Source: Salirhabdus sp. Marseille-P4669 | GTDB taxonomy: Bacteria; Bacillota; Bacilli; Bacillales; Alkalibacillaceae | Direction: 5' to 3' | DNA: 64,000 bases | Assembly (NCBI RefSeq): GCF_900240405.1 | Contig: NZ_OEQK01000005.1 | Span: 62,001-126,000 of the forward strand | In this document: piece by piece, positions 45,302 to 54,699 of the stretch | How the letters are laid out: every line of letters starts with the position of its first letter | Numbering within the stretch: position 1 is the stretch's first letter | Made by a program: the position numbers and the translations under genes | The notes under the pieces: model-generated | Told to the model about the DNA's origin: nothing | The model's database searches: none | What the model saw: the letters and a program-made list of their open reading frames with translations, nothing else

Positions 45302-47062
45302 ATGACAAGCCAGCTTTCTTGGAAGGTCGGTGGACAACAAGGAGAGGGTATTGAAAGTACAGGGGAAATCTTTGCCTCTGCATTAAACAACTTAGGATAC
45401 TACTTGTATGGATACCGACATTTTTCGTCCCGAATAAAAGGCGGACATACAAATTATAAAATACGTGTTTCTACTTCCCACGTTCGGGCAATCCAAGATG
45501 ATTTAGACATATTGGTTGCATTCGACCAAGAAACGATTGATGTCAACTTTGATGATTTACATGATCATGGAATTGTATTAGCTGATGAAAAATTTAACCC
45601 CACAATCCCAAATGGAACAAACGTAACCTTATTTGCAGTTCCGTTTACGGAGATAGCTAGAAATCTTGGTACAACATTGATGAAGAATATGGTGGCGGTT
45701 GGCGCATCAAGTGCCATTTTAGGTTTGAAGGTAGAGGATTTTGAGGAAGTCGTAAAAGACACTTTTGGAAGAAAAGGTCAAAAAGTAGTGGAAAATAATC
45801 TGAAGGCTATTGAAGCAGGTGCCAAAACCATTCTGGATCAAATGGCTCCGGACAAACAAATACATTTGGAGGCTGCCGATGGAAGTAAGCGTCTATTTAT
45901 GATTGGAAATGATGCATTATCGTTAGGACTGTTAGCCGGAGGGTGCCGCTTTATGGCAGCATATCCGATAACACCAGCATCAGAAATTATGGAATTCATG
46001 ATTAAACACTTACCGAAATTTGGTGGGACGGTTATTCAAACAGAAGATGAAATGGCTGCAGCCACAATGGCTATTGGAGCGAACTACGGAGGTGTACGTT
46101 CCATAACAGCCTCCGCTGGTCCTGGTCTATCTTTGATGATGGAATCAATTGGACTTGCTGGTATGACAGAAACACCAATTGTAATCGTCGATACCCAAAG
46201 AGGAGGCCCTTCAACAGGATTACCAACAAAGCAGGAGCAATCCGATTTAATGGCGATGATCTATGGTACCCATGGGGAAATACCGAAAGTTGTAATGGCC
46301 CCCAGTACGGTAGAAGAAGCCTTTTACGATGCGGTGGAAGCATTGAATATCGCTGAAGAATACCAATGTCCAGTCATCTTTTTAACGGATCTTCAGCTAT
46401 CACTTGGAAAGCAGACCGTTGAGCCATTGTCAATTGAACAAATCGAAATAAGAAGAGGCAAACTTGAACAAAATCCAAATCTTCCAAAACAATCTCCAGG
46501 TGACTATTTTAAACGTTATGAAATCACAGATGACGGTATATCACCACGAATTCTCCCAGGCACAAAAAACGGTATTTATCATGTAACAGGTGTAGAGCAT
46601 GATGAAACAGGAAAACCAGTTGAAGCTGCCAAAAATAGAAAACAACAAATGGATAAAAGACTCCGAAAACTAAAGGACCTACCAAACCATTTTTACAATC
46701 CTGTTCATAAAACAATAAAAGACGAAAGACCAGAAATATTATTTATCGGGTACATATCTACTAGGGGTGCGATAGAAGAGGCGATGGAACGTTTAGAGAA
46801 AGACGGAATATCTGTAAACCATGCGCAGCTTCGATTAATTCATCCTTTTCCGAGTGATGAAATCAAGCCATTAGTAGAGAGTGCTAAAAAAGTAATTGTT
46901 GTCGAGCACAATGCTACTGGACAATTAGCAAATATAATAAAGATGAATGTAGGCTACAGCGAAAAGATGACTTCAATTCTAAAATATGATGGAACGCCAT
47001 TTTTACCAAATGAAATATATAAAGAATGCATAAAGGAGGTTGTCGCTAGTGGTAACATTTAA
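45302..47062 (+). CDS. korA: 2-oxoacid:ferredoxin oxidoreductase, fused gamma-alpha subunit
   Basis: With KorB it oxidatively decarboxylates a 2-oxoacid, probably 2-oxoglutarate, to the acyl-CoA and reduces ferredoxin. The 586-residue protein has an N-terminal gamma-type domain (SWKVGGQQGEGIESTG and FSSRIKGGHTNYKIR, about 1-190). A pyrimidine-binding alpha domain follows, with YPITPASEIMEF, the glutamate in IQTEDEMAAATMAIGA, and GGPSTGLPTKQEQSDL. ATG 45302 follows AGGGGGTG; GTG 45293 is inside that site. It overlaps korB by 14 nt. Substrate assignment is by similarity to Bacillus KorAB. Confidence 0.92.
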   Translation: MTSQLSWKVGGQQGEGIESTGEIFASALNNLGYYLYGYRHFSSRIKGGHTNYKIRVSTSHVRAIQDDLDILVAFDQETIDVNFDDLHDHGIVLADEKFNPTIPNGTNVTLFAVPFTEIARNLGTTLMKNMVAVGASSAILGLKVEDFEEVVKDTFGRKGQKVVENNLKAIEAGAKTILDQMAPDKQIHLEAADGSKRLFMIGNDALSLGLLAGGCRFMAAYPITPASEIMEFMIKHLPKFGGTVIQTEDEMAAATMAIGANYGGVRSITASAGPGLSLMMESIGLAGMTETPIVIVDTQRGGPSTGLPTKQEQSDLMAMIYGTHGEIPKVVMAPSTVEEAFYDAVEALNIAEEYQCPVIFLTDLQLSLGKQTVEPLSIEQIEIRRGKLEQNPNLPKQSPGDYFKRYEITDDGISPRILPGTKNGIYHVTGVEHDETGKPVEAAKNRKQQMDKRLRKLKDLPNHFYNPVHKTIKDERPEILFIGYISTRGAIEEAMERLEKDGISVNHAQLRLIHPFPSDEIKPLVESAKKVIVVEHNATGQLANIIKMNVGYSEKMTSILKYDGTPFLPNEIYKECIKEVVASGNI

Positions 47063-47915
47063 AGAATTCCGCAACAATGTTAAGCCGAATTGGTGTCCTG
47101 GATGTGGTGACTTCTCCGTTCAATCTGCTATTCAACGTGCAGCCGCTAACATTGGAATTGAACCGGATAATCTAGCGGTTGTATCTGGTATAGGTTGTTC
47201 AGGACGTATTTCTGGCTATGTAAATGCATATGGTTTCCATGGAATTCATGGTCGAGCACTACCGATTGCACAAGGTTTAAAAATGGCGAACCGGGACTTG
47301 AATGTCATTGTTGCTGGTGGAGATGGAGACGGTTTGGCAATCGGCATGGGGCACACCATTCATGCAATAAGAAGGAATATAGATATTACGTATATTATTA
47401 TGGATAATCAAATTTATGGATTAACGAAGGGCCAGACCTCCCCAAGAAGTGAAATTGGTTTTGTCACAAAAAGCACCCCAGATGGTTCTATTGAGTCTTC
47501 CGTCAATATTATGGAGATGGCATTAAGTGCAGGGGCTACCTTTGTGGCGCAGGGATTCTCTAGTGATTTAAAAGATTTGACAACGCTTATTGAGCAAGGG
47601 ATCAACCATAAGGGGTTTTCCCTAATTAACGTGTTTAGTCCATGCGTCACTTATAATAAAGTAAACACATACGACTGGTTTAAACAAAATCTAGTGAAAT
47701 TATCGGAAATGGAGAACTATGATCCTAGTAACAGAGCAGAAGCGATGAAAACGTTAATGAAGCACAATAGTTTAGTAACTGGACTAATTTATCAAAATAA
47801 AAATCAAAAATCGTATCAAGAATTAGTATCAGGCTATAAAGCGAGTCCGTTAAAAGATGAAGATTTAACATTGGATAAAGCTAAATTTAACGAAATTGTT
47901 GCAGAATTCCAATAA
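47049..47915 (+). CDS. korB: 2-oxoacid:ferredoxin oxidoreductase, beta (thiamine diphosphate) subunit
   Basis: A 288-residue thiamine-diphosphate-binding subunit. NWCPGCGDFSVQSAIQRA carries the CxxC that with later cysteines binds a [4Fe-4S] cluster. VSGIGCSGRISGYVNAYGFH and the TPP motif GGDGDGLAIGMGHTIHAI, with IIMDNQIYGLTKGQTSP further on, are typical. GTG 47049 follows AAAGGAGG and gives the common start VTFKEFRNNVKP; the frame extends back to 47040 through the ribosome-binding site. It is the last gene of the korAB pair. Confidence 0.93.
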   Translation: MVTFKEFRNNVKPNWCPGCGDFSVQSAIQRAAANIGIEPDNLAVVSGIGCSGRISGYVNAYGFHGIHGRALPIAQGLKMANRDLNVIVAGGDGDGLAIGMGHTIHAIRRNIDITYIIMDNQIYGLTKGQTSPRSEIGFVTKSTPDGSIESSVNIMEMALSAGATFVAQGFSSDLKDLTTLIEQGINHKGFSLINVFSPCVTYNKVNTYDWFKQNLVKLSEMENYDPSNRAEAMKTLMKHNSLVTGLIYQNKNQKSYQELVSGYKASPLKDEDLTLDKAKFNEIVAEFQ

Positions 47916-47987
47916 ACAGCTGCTATTTCCTGGGTAAGCGCAAAATATCCGAAGAATATGGAATAATCGACAATTTAGTAAGAGGGT

Positions 47988-48026
47988 AAAGAAAGCTGAC
48001 TTGAGGTTTGTTAGCTTTCTTTTTTC
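47988..48026 (+). terminator. Intrinsic terminator of korAB
   Basis: AAAGAAAGCTGAC (47988-48000) pairs with GTTAGCTTTCTTT (48010-48022), one G-U, followed by TTTT. It lies 72 nt after the korB stop. Confidence 0.85.
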
Positions 48027-48373
48027 TTGGAAAGCTGTCTTCCTGTATTATAAATGGAGTCCTATTTAGACGATTGGACTATGTACCCTTCACTTTATTC
48101 TTCTGTTTTCTTTTGTTTGATTTTTATTAAATGAATCCCTCAAGTTTTTATACAAACCTTATAGGTAAACTGAGGAAAATCGGTTTCTTCACTATTTAAG
48201 TATGTGATATAGTTAACATGTTCCATTATAATCTACCACACAAGGTAGAACATAACTCGATACCCTTTTTGGATTATGAGAAAGGCAAATGATTCATAGT
48301 GCTTCCGGTTCCTTCGGCGCCTTCTAAAAACTAGGAAATCTTCTTTCCAAAAAGAAATAGGGGGTTCGGTTAT
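48027..48373 (+). promoter_or_regulatory. Upstream region of the DCC-family gene with an extended -10 promoter
   Basis: TGTGA-TATAGT (48203-48213) is a complete extended -10 element with a poor -35. Just downstream ATGTT...AACAT brackets a perfect CTACC-ACACAA-GGTAG hairpin (about 48220-48253), and GGAAA-TCTTC-TTTCC lies near 48336-48350. No gene is visible in 47916-48373. Confidence 0.4.
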
Positions 48374-48793
48374 ATGGTTAAAAAGAATAAAGAGAAATTC
48401 ATTGTTTTCTATGACAGTTGGTGCCCATTATGTACAAAAGCAAAGGAAAAAATCGAACAATATGACACTAAGAAGCGAATAACTTTATTATCCTTCCGCG
48501 AAAGAGAAGTTTTTGAAAAGTACAACTTAGGTGGTCAAAACGTAGAAAATCGGATTTATGCTAGAGATGAGGTTTCTGGTAAATCCTTTTCTGGAATTCA
48601 TACCGTCCGCCAGATTGCAAGGCGAATTCCAAAATATAAAGTGTTCGCTCCTTTTATCTCTATTTCCATATACACGGGTCTCGGGACAATAATATATGAT
48701 TATATCGCTTCTAAGAGAAACATTGTACCTGTCGGTCATTGTGATGAGGAAGGCTGTCCTATACACAGAAAAGAGGATAAAGATCACTTGTAA
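48374..48793 (+). CDS. DCC-family (DUF393) thiol-disulfide-like protein
   Basis: A 139-residue protein of the DCC/DUF393 family, named for the D-x-x-C-x-x-C motif near the N-terminus, seen here as FYDSWCPLC with Cys at about 17 and 20. Residues 35-60 hold LSFREREVFEKY, and a hydrophobic stretch lies at 95-112. The C-terminus has an extra cysteine pair in GHCDEEGCPIH, which many members lack and which could bind metal or form a disulfide. The fold is thioredoxin-like; a redox role is inferred. It stands alone between korAB and miaB. Confidence 0.85.
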   Translation: MVKKNKEKFIVFYDSWCPLCTKAKEKIEQYDTKKRITLLSFREREVFEKYNLGGQNVENRIYARDEVSGKSFSGIHTVRQIARRIPKYKVFAPFISISIYTGLGTIIYDYIASKRNIVPVGHCDEEGCPIHRKEDKDHL

Positions 48794-48960
48794 GCCTATC
48801 TATTAATCAGTATGCTCTTTGTCATTTAAAAGAATAAAAGGAATGCTAACTCTTGCCGTTTTTAGTATAATGACAGGTATCATTTCTTTAATAATTGGGC
48901 AGTTCTGCTAAGTATGGTACAGGGAAATAGTGACAAAACCTTGAACCATTCGAAAACCTA

Positions 48961-48990
48961 TTTTCATTTTTCTATATACACTGCTATAAT
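48961..48990 (+). promoter_or_regulatory. Candidate promoter of miaB-ricA
   Basis: TTTTCA (48961-48966), 18-bp spacer and a perfect TATAAT (48985-48990), 40 nt before miaB. The -35 is a 4 of 6 match. Confidence 0.5.
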
Positions 48991-49029
48991 AATACAGTTA
49001 GATAGGGCTTTTTAGAAAGGAGATTCGTA

Positions 49030-50607
49030 ATGAACGAAAAACAGCGGAAAGAACTTAACAATCAAATTAAACAAGTAAATCCAGCGGACGTAAAATCCGA
49101 TCAGGATAACTTAGAACGTTTAAAACAGAAAACATCTGAAGACTTTGTTAAGTATTTCCAAACGACTTATGAACCACCTAACATAAATAAAGCGAGAAAG
49201 CGTAAAAGAGAAGAAGTTAAATATTTTAATGATTTTGAAATCCCAGAAGAACTTCAGGGCTTCGGTAATGGGAAAAAATTTTTAATGCGCACGTATGGCT
49301 GCCAAATGAACGAGCATGATTCAGAGGTTATGTCCGGAATATTTACCGAACTAGGCTATGAAGCAACACTTGATCAGGAAGAAGCAGATGTTATTCTTTT
49401 GAATACTTGTGCGATTCGTGAAAATGCAGAAAATAAAGTGTTTGGAGAGCTTGGTCATTTAAAAGCACTAAAGCGTGAAAAACCAGGCCTTATTATCGGG
49501 GTTTGTGGCTGTATGTCACAAGAAGAATCCGTTGTAAATAAGATTCTTGCAAAGCATCAGCATGTTGACTTAATCTTTGGTACTCACAATATCCATCGCT
49601 TACCACATCTATTAAAAGAAGCGATGTTTGGTAAAGAAATGGTTGTGGAAGTATGGTCCAAAGAAGGAGATATTATTGAAAATCTTCCAAAATCCCGTCA
49701 AGGTAAAACAAAAGCTTGGGTGAACATTATGTATGGATGTGACAAGTTCTGTACATATTGTATCGTTCCAATGACACGTGGTAAGGAACGCTCTAGACGT
49801 CCAGATGACATTATTCAAGAAGTTCGACATTTAGCTGCTCAAGGGTATAAAGAAGTAACCTTATTAGGGCAAAATGTTAACGCATATGGAAAGGATCTAG
49901 AGGATATTGAATATGGACTAGGGGATTTAATGGATGAAATCCGCAAAATCGATATTCCACGGGTTCGCTTTACGACATCTCACCCGAGGGACTTTGATGA
50001 TCGCTTAATTGAAGTCCTTGCAAAAGGTGGTAATTTAATGCCTTATATTCATCTTCCAGTACAATCTGGTAGTACCGAGGTATTAAAGAAAATGAACCGT
50101 AAGTATACTAGAGAAGAATACTTAGAACTTGTACGAAAAATTAAAAAGGCAATCCCTCATGCTGCATTAACAACAGATATTATTGTTGGCTTCCCAAATG
50201 AGACGGATGAACAGTTTGAAGAGACAATGACCTTATATGAAGAAGTAGGCTTTGAAAGTGCATATACATTCATCTACTCTCCACGTGAAGGTACACCAGC
50301 TGCTAAGAAAAAAGATGATGTACCAATGGATGTGAAGAAGAAGCGTCTGCATCGACTAAATGAGTTAGTAAATCAGTCCTCAAATGATGCACTTAAGAAA
50401 TATGAAGGCCGTGTTGTGGAGGTTTTAGTTGAAGGAGAAAGTAAAAACAATCCGGAGGTCCTCGCGGGTTATACACCGGAGAACAAATTAGTAAACTTTA
50501 GAGCGCCTAAATCAGCTATAGGCCAAATCGTTAAAGTAAAAGTAGTTAAAGCGAAAACTTGGACATTAGATGGTGAAATGGTAGAAGAAGCGGTAGAGGT
50601 GAAATAA
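49030..50607 (+). CDS. miaB: tRNA-2-methylthio-N6-dimethylallyladenosine synthase MiaB
   Basis: MiaB is a radical-SAM enzyme that adds a methylthio group to i6A37 in tRNAs reading UNN codons; the i6A substrate is made by MiaA, encoded at 56895. The 525-residue protein has an N-terminal extension typical of bacilli. A UPF0004 domain ([17 protein letters not shown]) comes next, then the radical-SAM cysteines Cys237, Cys241 and Cys244 in [10 protein letters not shown], and a C-terminal TRAM domain (about 450-520). ATG 49030 follows GAAAGGAG. ricA starts 1 nt after its stop. Confidence 0.97.
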   Translation: MNEKQRKELNNQIKQVNPADVKSDQDNLERLKQKTSEDFVKYFQTTYEPPNINKARKRKREEVKYFNDFEIPEELQGFGNGKKFLMRTYGCQMNEHDSEVMSGIFTELGYEATLDQEEADVILLNTCAIRENAENKVFGELGHLKALKREKPGLIIGVCGCMSQEESVVNKILAKHQHVDLIFGTHNIHRLPHLLKEAMFGKEMVVEVWSKEGDIIENLPKSRQGKTKAWVNIMYGCDKFCTYCIVPMTRGKERSRRPDDIIQEVRHLAAQGYKEVTLLGQNVNAYGKDLEDIEYGLGDLMDEIRKIDIPRVRFTTSHPRDFDDRLIEVLAKGGNLMPYIHLPVQSGSTEVLKKMNRKYTREEYLELVRKIKKAIPHAALTTDIIVGFPNETDEQFEETMTLYEEVGFESAYTFIYSPREGTPAAKKKDDVPMDVKKKRLHRLNELVNQSSNDALKKYEGRVVEVLVEGESKNNPEVLAGYTPENKLVNFRAPKSAIGQIVKVKVVKAKTWTLDGEMVEEAVEVK

Positions 50608-50608
50608 A

Positions 50609-51034
50609 ATGGCACAATACACACGTAAAGACATTATGGAAGAAGCAAAGAAATTAGCTAATATGTTAGCGAACATTGAGGAAATTGATCGTTTTAAACA
50701 AGTGGAGGAAAAATTAAACGAGAACGAAAAAGTTCAAAGTTTGATTTCTCGAATTAAAGCATTGCAAAAACAAGCAGTGAATTTCCAGCACTATGGAAAA
50801 ACAGAGGCGTTGAAAAAAGTGGAAAAAGAACTAGATCGCTTACAAGACGAACTAGATGCTATTCCAGTAGTTGCTGAATTTAAGGATACACAAATAGTTA
50901 TTAACGATATTCTTCAAGGAGTAACGAATACAATTGCGAACGAAGTAACAGATGAAATCATTCGTTCAACCGGTGGAGATGTTCTATCTGGACAAACAAA
51001 GTCGCAAAGAGAAAATGAACCTTCTTGTCACTAG
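50609..51034 (+). CDS. ricA: RicA/YmcA regulator of RNase Y
   Basis: RicA (YmcA) forms a complex with RicF and RicT that carries iron-sulfur clusters and promotes RNase Y-dependent mRNA maturation, affecting sporulation, competence and biofilm formation in B. subtilis. The 141-residue helical protein shows YTRKDIMEEAKKLANMLA, FKQVEEKLNENEKVQSLI and ITNTIANEV-type C-terminal sequence. It ends in Cys-His, the likely cluster ligand position. The ATG sits 1 nt after miaB, so they form one unit. Its target enzyme is encoded by rny in this window. Confidence 0.95.
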   Translation: MAQYTRKDIMEEAKKLANMLANIEEIDRFKQVEEKLNENEKVQSLISRIKALQKQAVNFQHYGKTEALKKVEKELDRLQDELDAIPVVAEFKDTQIVINDILQGVTNTIANEVTDEIIRSTGGDVLSGQTKSQRENEPSCH

Positions 51035-51044
51035 TGGATAACAA

Positions 51045-51087
51045 AAAGGATATGGACCGTAAAAGGTGTCCATATCTTTTTTTTTTA
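51045..51087 (+). terminator. Intrinsic terminator of miaB-ricA
   Basis: GATATGGAC (51049-51057) pairs perfectly with GTCCATATC (51068-51076), extended by AAAG/TTT pairs, followed by about ten T (51077-51086). It begins 11 nt after the ricA stop. Confidence 0.88.
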
Positions 51088-51155
51088 TGACTATAATCCT
51101 CTTCCCTGTATATCTCATAATATCCTTTTAGATAACCGCCCAACTTCTTTCAAAA

Positions 51156-51186
51156 GACACACAATTAGGTGAATGTGCATAAACTT
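51156..51186 (+). promoter_or_regulatory. Weak sporulation promoter candidate of cotE
   Basis: CATAAACT (51178-51185) matches 7 of 8 of the sigma-E -10 CATACAMT, and CATAAACTT matches 8 of 9 of the sigma-K -10. AC at 51159-51160 lies 17 nt upstream, near sigma-K spacing. The -35 match for sigma-E is poor. In B. subtilis cotE uses both sigma-E and sigma-K. Confidence 0.35.
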
Positions 51187-51215
51187 TAATAGACAGATAA
51201 CTAGTCACCAGAAGA

Positions 51216-51263
51216 ATTTTATTCGAAGTTTCATTCACTTCGGGCGAATGCCTTGAATAAAAT
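51216..51263 (+). promoter_or_regulatory. Structured cotE leader
   Basis: ATTTTATTC (51216-51224) pairs perfectly with GAATAAAAT (51255-51263), enclosing CATTC (51232-51236) with GAATG (51246-51250). CGAAG (51224-51228) can pair with CTTCG (51238-51242) instead of the inner stem. It ends 18 nt before the cotE ribosome-binding site. Confidence 0.4.
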
Positions 51264-51295
51264 GTCATGGAACTAATTAGAAGGAGGTAAGCTCT

Positions 51296-51862
51296 ATGTC
51301 ATTCCTTGATAAACAAGTACGACAAATCATTACCAAAGCGGTTATTGGAAAAGGAAAAAAGTTTACGGAAGCAACACATACAATTTCTCCAAATCATAGT
51401 CCATCCAGCATCTTAGGTTGTTGGATCATTAACCATCAATATAAAGCTAGAAAAAAAGGAGATTGTGTGGAAGTTTCAGGAGCATACGATATTAATGTGT
51501 GGTATTCCTTTAACGATAATACGAAAACCGAAGTAGTAACAGATAAAGTTACTTATACAGACTCCATTCCTTTATTAGTTAAAGATGAAAACTGTGTAAC
51601 AGATGACCTAGAAGTAATTGCTCGTGCTACACAACAACCAAATTGTTTAGAATGCAGCATAAATGAAGCTGGTAATCGAATTTTAGTTGACGTAGAAAGA
51701 GAATTCATTGTAGAGGTTATTGGAGAAACAAAAGTATTTGTTAAATTAGACCCAGACGGTTTCGTAGAGGAAGACGATTTTGATTTTGACGTATTAGAAG
51801 CGGAGCTATCCGAAGTAGATCCGGATATTTCAAGTTCTTCCTCAAGCTCTAGTAAAAAGTAG
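51296..51862 (+). CDS. cotE: Outer spore coat morphogenetic protein CotE
   Basis: CotE directs assembly of the outer coat around the forespore. The 188-residue protein matches the family from [20 protein letters not shown] through [29 protein letters not shown] (split over about 45-75) to an acidic C-terminal region, and ends in a polyserine stretch followed by two lysines. ATG 51296 follows AGAAGGAGG. It sits between ricA and mutS as in B. subtilis. A sporulation promoter candidate and a structured leader lie upstream. Confidence 0.97.
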   Translation: MSFLDKQVRQIITKAVIGKGKKFTEATHTISPNHSPSSILGCWIINHQYKARKKGDCVEVSGAYDINVWYSFNDNTKTEVVTDKVTYTDSIPLLVKDENCVTDDLEVIARATQQPNCLECSINEAGNRILVDVEREFIVEVIGETKVFVKLDPDGFVEEDDFDFDVLEAELSEVDPDISSSSSSSSKK

Positions 51863-51901
51863 TAGCGAGTTGGTATCTTTTTTAAGTGGAAACACGTATG
51901 T

Positions 51902-51932
51902 GGAGTGTCGGACAACTGGCACTCCTTTTTTT
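51902..51932 (+). terminator. Intrinsic terminator of cotE
   Basis: GGAGTGTC (51902-51909) pairs with GGCACTCC (51918-51925), one G-U, loop GGACAACT, followed by TTTTTTT. Confidence 0.87.
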
Positions 51933-52072
51933 GTTTGAAAATCGTGCTCTTTACTAGAAAAAATCTATAAAATAGAACAATATCGCGTTACTTAGCGGTA
52001 ATTGGACAGGTGACTATTCTCGTACCCGATGCAAAAAAACTGTTGTATAGCAAAAGCATGATTCCCTTTATA

Positions 52073-52083
52073 TATGTTATAAT
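52073..52083 (+). promoter_or_regulatory. Extended -10 promoter of mutS-mutL
   Basis: TATGT-TATAAT (52073-52083) is a perfect extended -10 element. The -35 position (AGCATG) is poor, which is acceptable for extended -10 promoters. Transcription would start about 18 nt before ATG 52108. Confidence 0.6.
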
Positions 52084-52107
52084 AATGAAATGATTGGGGG
52101 CAGGAGA

Positions 52108-54675
52108 ATGGCACAGTATACGCCTATGATTCAGCAATATTTAACGATTAAAAACAATTATAAAGACGCCTACTTGTTTTTTCGGTTAGGTGATTTTTAT
52201 GAAATGTTTTTTGAGGATGCAGTATCAGCTGCGAAGGAATTAGAAATTACATTAACGAGCAGAGATGGTGGAGAAATTCCGATGTGTGGAGTTCCATATC
52301 ATTCTGCTTCGACTTATATAAAAAAATTAATTGATAAAGGCTATAAGGTTGCAATATGTGAGCAAGTGGAGGATCCAAAAGAAGCAAAAGGTGTAGTGAA
52401 AAGAGAAGTCATACAAGTTATTACACCAGGAACCGTTATGGAAGGCAACTTGTTAAATGAAGAAGAAAACAATTACATCGCCTCTATTACACCCTTTTCT
52501 ACAGAGCATTATGTAATTGCATATAATGACCTTTCAACAGGTGAAAATAGTGTCGCACAAGTACATGATGGCTGGGATTCCGTTGTTAGTGAGTTATTTA
52601 ATCGACCGGTAAAGGAAATTGTCATTCCTACTGTTTTAGATGAACACCAGGTTGAAGTGTTAAAAGAACAATTAAAATTAACCATTTCGTACGAAGATGA
52701 AGTGGACATGCCAGAGGAATACCGCTACTTAACGAATACGTTATCCGAAAACGAACTAAAAATTGGCTTTGGACGCTTATTTCAATATTTAAAAAAGACC
52801 CAAATGCGATCCTTAACTCACCTTCAGCCCGTTACGTATATTGAATTAAATCAATATATGAAGCTAGATATGTACTCGAAGCGGAATTTGGAGTTAACAG
52901 AAACCATTCGTAACAAAGGAAAACATGGCTCCTTGTTATGGGTACTAGACCGTACAGTTACAGCTATGGGAGCTAGAATGCTTAAAAAATGGCTGGATCG
53001 ACCACTATTATCTAAGGATGCGATTGAAGCCCGTCATCGTTTAGTGGAAGCGTTGATGGAACAATTTTTTGAACGAGAGTCTTTACGAGAAGCATTAAAA
53101 GAGGTTTATGATTTAGAACGACTATCCGGAAGAATTGCTTTTGGGAATGTAAATGCTAGAGATATGCTGCAATTAAAACGTTCCTTACAACAAGTTCCGA
53201 GAATTATAGACGTACTTTATTCGCTAGATGGGGAATGGAAGAAGTTTTCGGAATCTATCAATCCATTGACAGATGTTCAGGCGATACTAGAACAAAGCAT
53301 ACATGAAGAACCTCCTATGTCCGTTAAAGAGGGGGGAATTATTAAAGATGGTTTTCACCAAACATTAGACCAATACCGTCTTGCTTCTAAAAATGGTAAA
53401 CAGTGGATTGCGGAATTAGAGCAACAGGAAAAACAAGAAACAGGGATTAAATCGTTGAAAATCGGATATAACAAAGTATTTGGTTATTATATCGAAGTAA
53501 CGAAAGCCAATTTGCATTTAATTCCAGAAGGTCGGTATGAGCGTAAGCAGACGTTGAGCAATGCGGAGCGGTTCATTACCCCAGAGCTTAAAGAAAAAGA
53601 AACGCTTATTTTGGAAGCTCAAGAAAAAAGTGTTGAATTAGAATATGAGATTTTTACAGATATTCGAGAACAAATGAAACAGTACATTCCAAATCTTCAG
53701 CATTTAGCGAATCAAATCAGCCAAGTTGATGTCTTGCAAAGCTTTGCGGAGGTAAGTGATCAAAATCAATATATCAAACCAACGTTTATCAATAGTCGCG
53801 AAATAGACATTGTTGGTGGGAGACATCCGGTCATCGAAAAGGTGATGAAGAACGAAACCTTTGTTCCCAATGATGTCAAAATGGATGAGAACAATAACAT
53901 TTTACTCATAACTGGTCCAAATATGGCCGGAAAAAGCACTTATATGAGACAGCTCGCTTTAACGGTTATTATGGGGCAAATTGGATGTTTTGTACCTTGT
54001 GAGTCATGTGAGCTTCCTGTATTTGATCAAATATTTACCAGGATTGGTGCAGCAGATGACTTAGTAGCGGGTCAAAGTACGTTTATGGTTGAGATGCTAG
54101 AAGCAAAGCATGCTATTACGAAAGCAACGAGCAATAGTCTCATTTTATTAGATGAGATTGGTCGGGGTACAAGCACCTACGATGGAATGTCTTTAGCACA
54201 AGCGATTGTAGAATATATTCATGATCATATCCATGCCAAAACATTATTTTCTACACACTATCATGAATTAACATCATTGGAAGCAACCTTAAAACAATTA
54301 ACAAATGTTCATGTGAAAGCAGAGGAACATGATGGGGAAGTTGTTTTCCTTCATAAAATTCAGCAGGGTCCAGCTGATAAAAGCTATGGTATACATGTAG
54401 CAAAGCTTGCGGATTTACCAGAGGCATTAATCGATCGGGCATATGAAATTCTGCAACAATTTGAGGGTGAACAAAAAGTAATAAAACCGATCGTGAAAGA
54501 AACAAGTGATCAACAATTAAGCTTCTTTCAAGAAGAGGTAAACAAAAAGACATCCAAACGCTCCTCTGCAGAAGAGTATGCTTTAAACGAGCTAAAAGCT
54601 TTAAACTTACTAGAAATGACGCCGATGGATGCGATGAATATGCTCTATGCGATTCATAAAAAGTTAAAATCCTAA
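52108..54675 (+). CDS. mutS: DNA mismatch repair protein MutS
   Basis: MutS recognises mispaired and looped bases and recruits MutL. The 855-residue protein has the mismatch-binding motif [15 protein letters not shown] (the F-x-E pair) and a clamp and lever region. The ATPase has Walker [10 protein letters not shown] (about 603-611), [17 protein letters not shown], and Walker [17 protein letters not shown]. The C-terminus carries the [21 protein letters not shown] dimer or beta-clamp region. ATG 52108 is preferred to ATG 52090: GGGGG at 52096-52100 gives good spacing and [12 protein letters not shown] matches homologues. It is followed by mutL after 24 nt. Confidence 0.98.
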   Translation: MAQYTPMIQQYLTIKNNYKDAYLFFRLGDFYEMFFEDAVSAAKELEITLTSRDGGEIPMCGVPYHSASTYIKKLIDKGYKVAICEQVEDPKEAKGVVKREVIQVITPGTVMEGNLLNEEENNYIASITPFSTEHYVIAYNDLSTGENSVAQVHDGWDSVVSELFNRPVKEIVIPTVLDEHQVEVLKEQLKLTISYEDEVDMPEEYRYLTNTLSENELKIGFGRLFQYLKKTQMRSLTHLQPVTYIELNQYMKLDMYSKRNLELTETIRNKGKHGSLLWVLDRTVTAMGARMLKKWLDRPLLSKDAIEARHRLVEALMEQFFERESLREALKEVYDLERLSGRIAFGNVNARDMLQLKRSLQQVPRIIDVLYSLDGEWKKFSESINPLTDVQAILEQSIHEEPPMSVKEGGIIKDGFHQTLDQYRLASKNGKQWIAELEQQEKQETGIKSLKIGYNKVFGYYIEVTKANLHLIPEGRYERKQTLSNAERFITPELKEKETLILEAQEKSVELEYEIFTDIREQMKQYIPNLQHLANQISQVDVLQSFAEVSDQNQYIKPTFINSREIDIVGGRHPVIEKVMKNETFVPNDVKMDENNNILLITGPNMAGKSTYMRQLALTVIMGQIGCFVPCESCELPVFDQIFTRIGAADDLVAGQSTFMVEMLEAKHAITKATSNSLILLDEIGRGTSTYDGMSLAQAIVEYIHDHIHAKTLFSTHYHELTSLEATLKQLTNVHVKAEEHDGEVVFLHKIQQGPADKSYGIHVAKLADLPEALIDRAYEILQQFEGEQKVIKPIVKETSDQQLSFFQEEVNKKTSKRSSAEEYALNELKALNLLEMTPMDAMNMLYAIHKKLKS

Positions 54676-54699
54676 ATTCATAGAGACGGAGGTGAGAGC

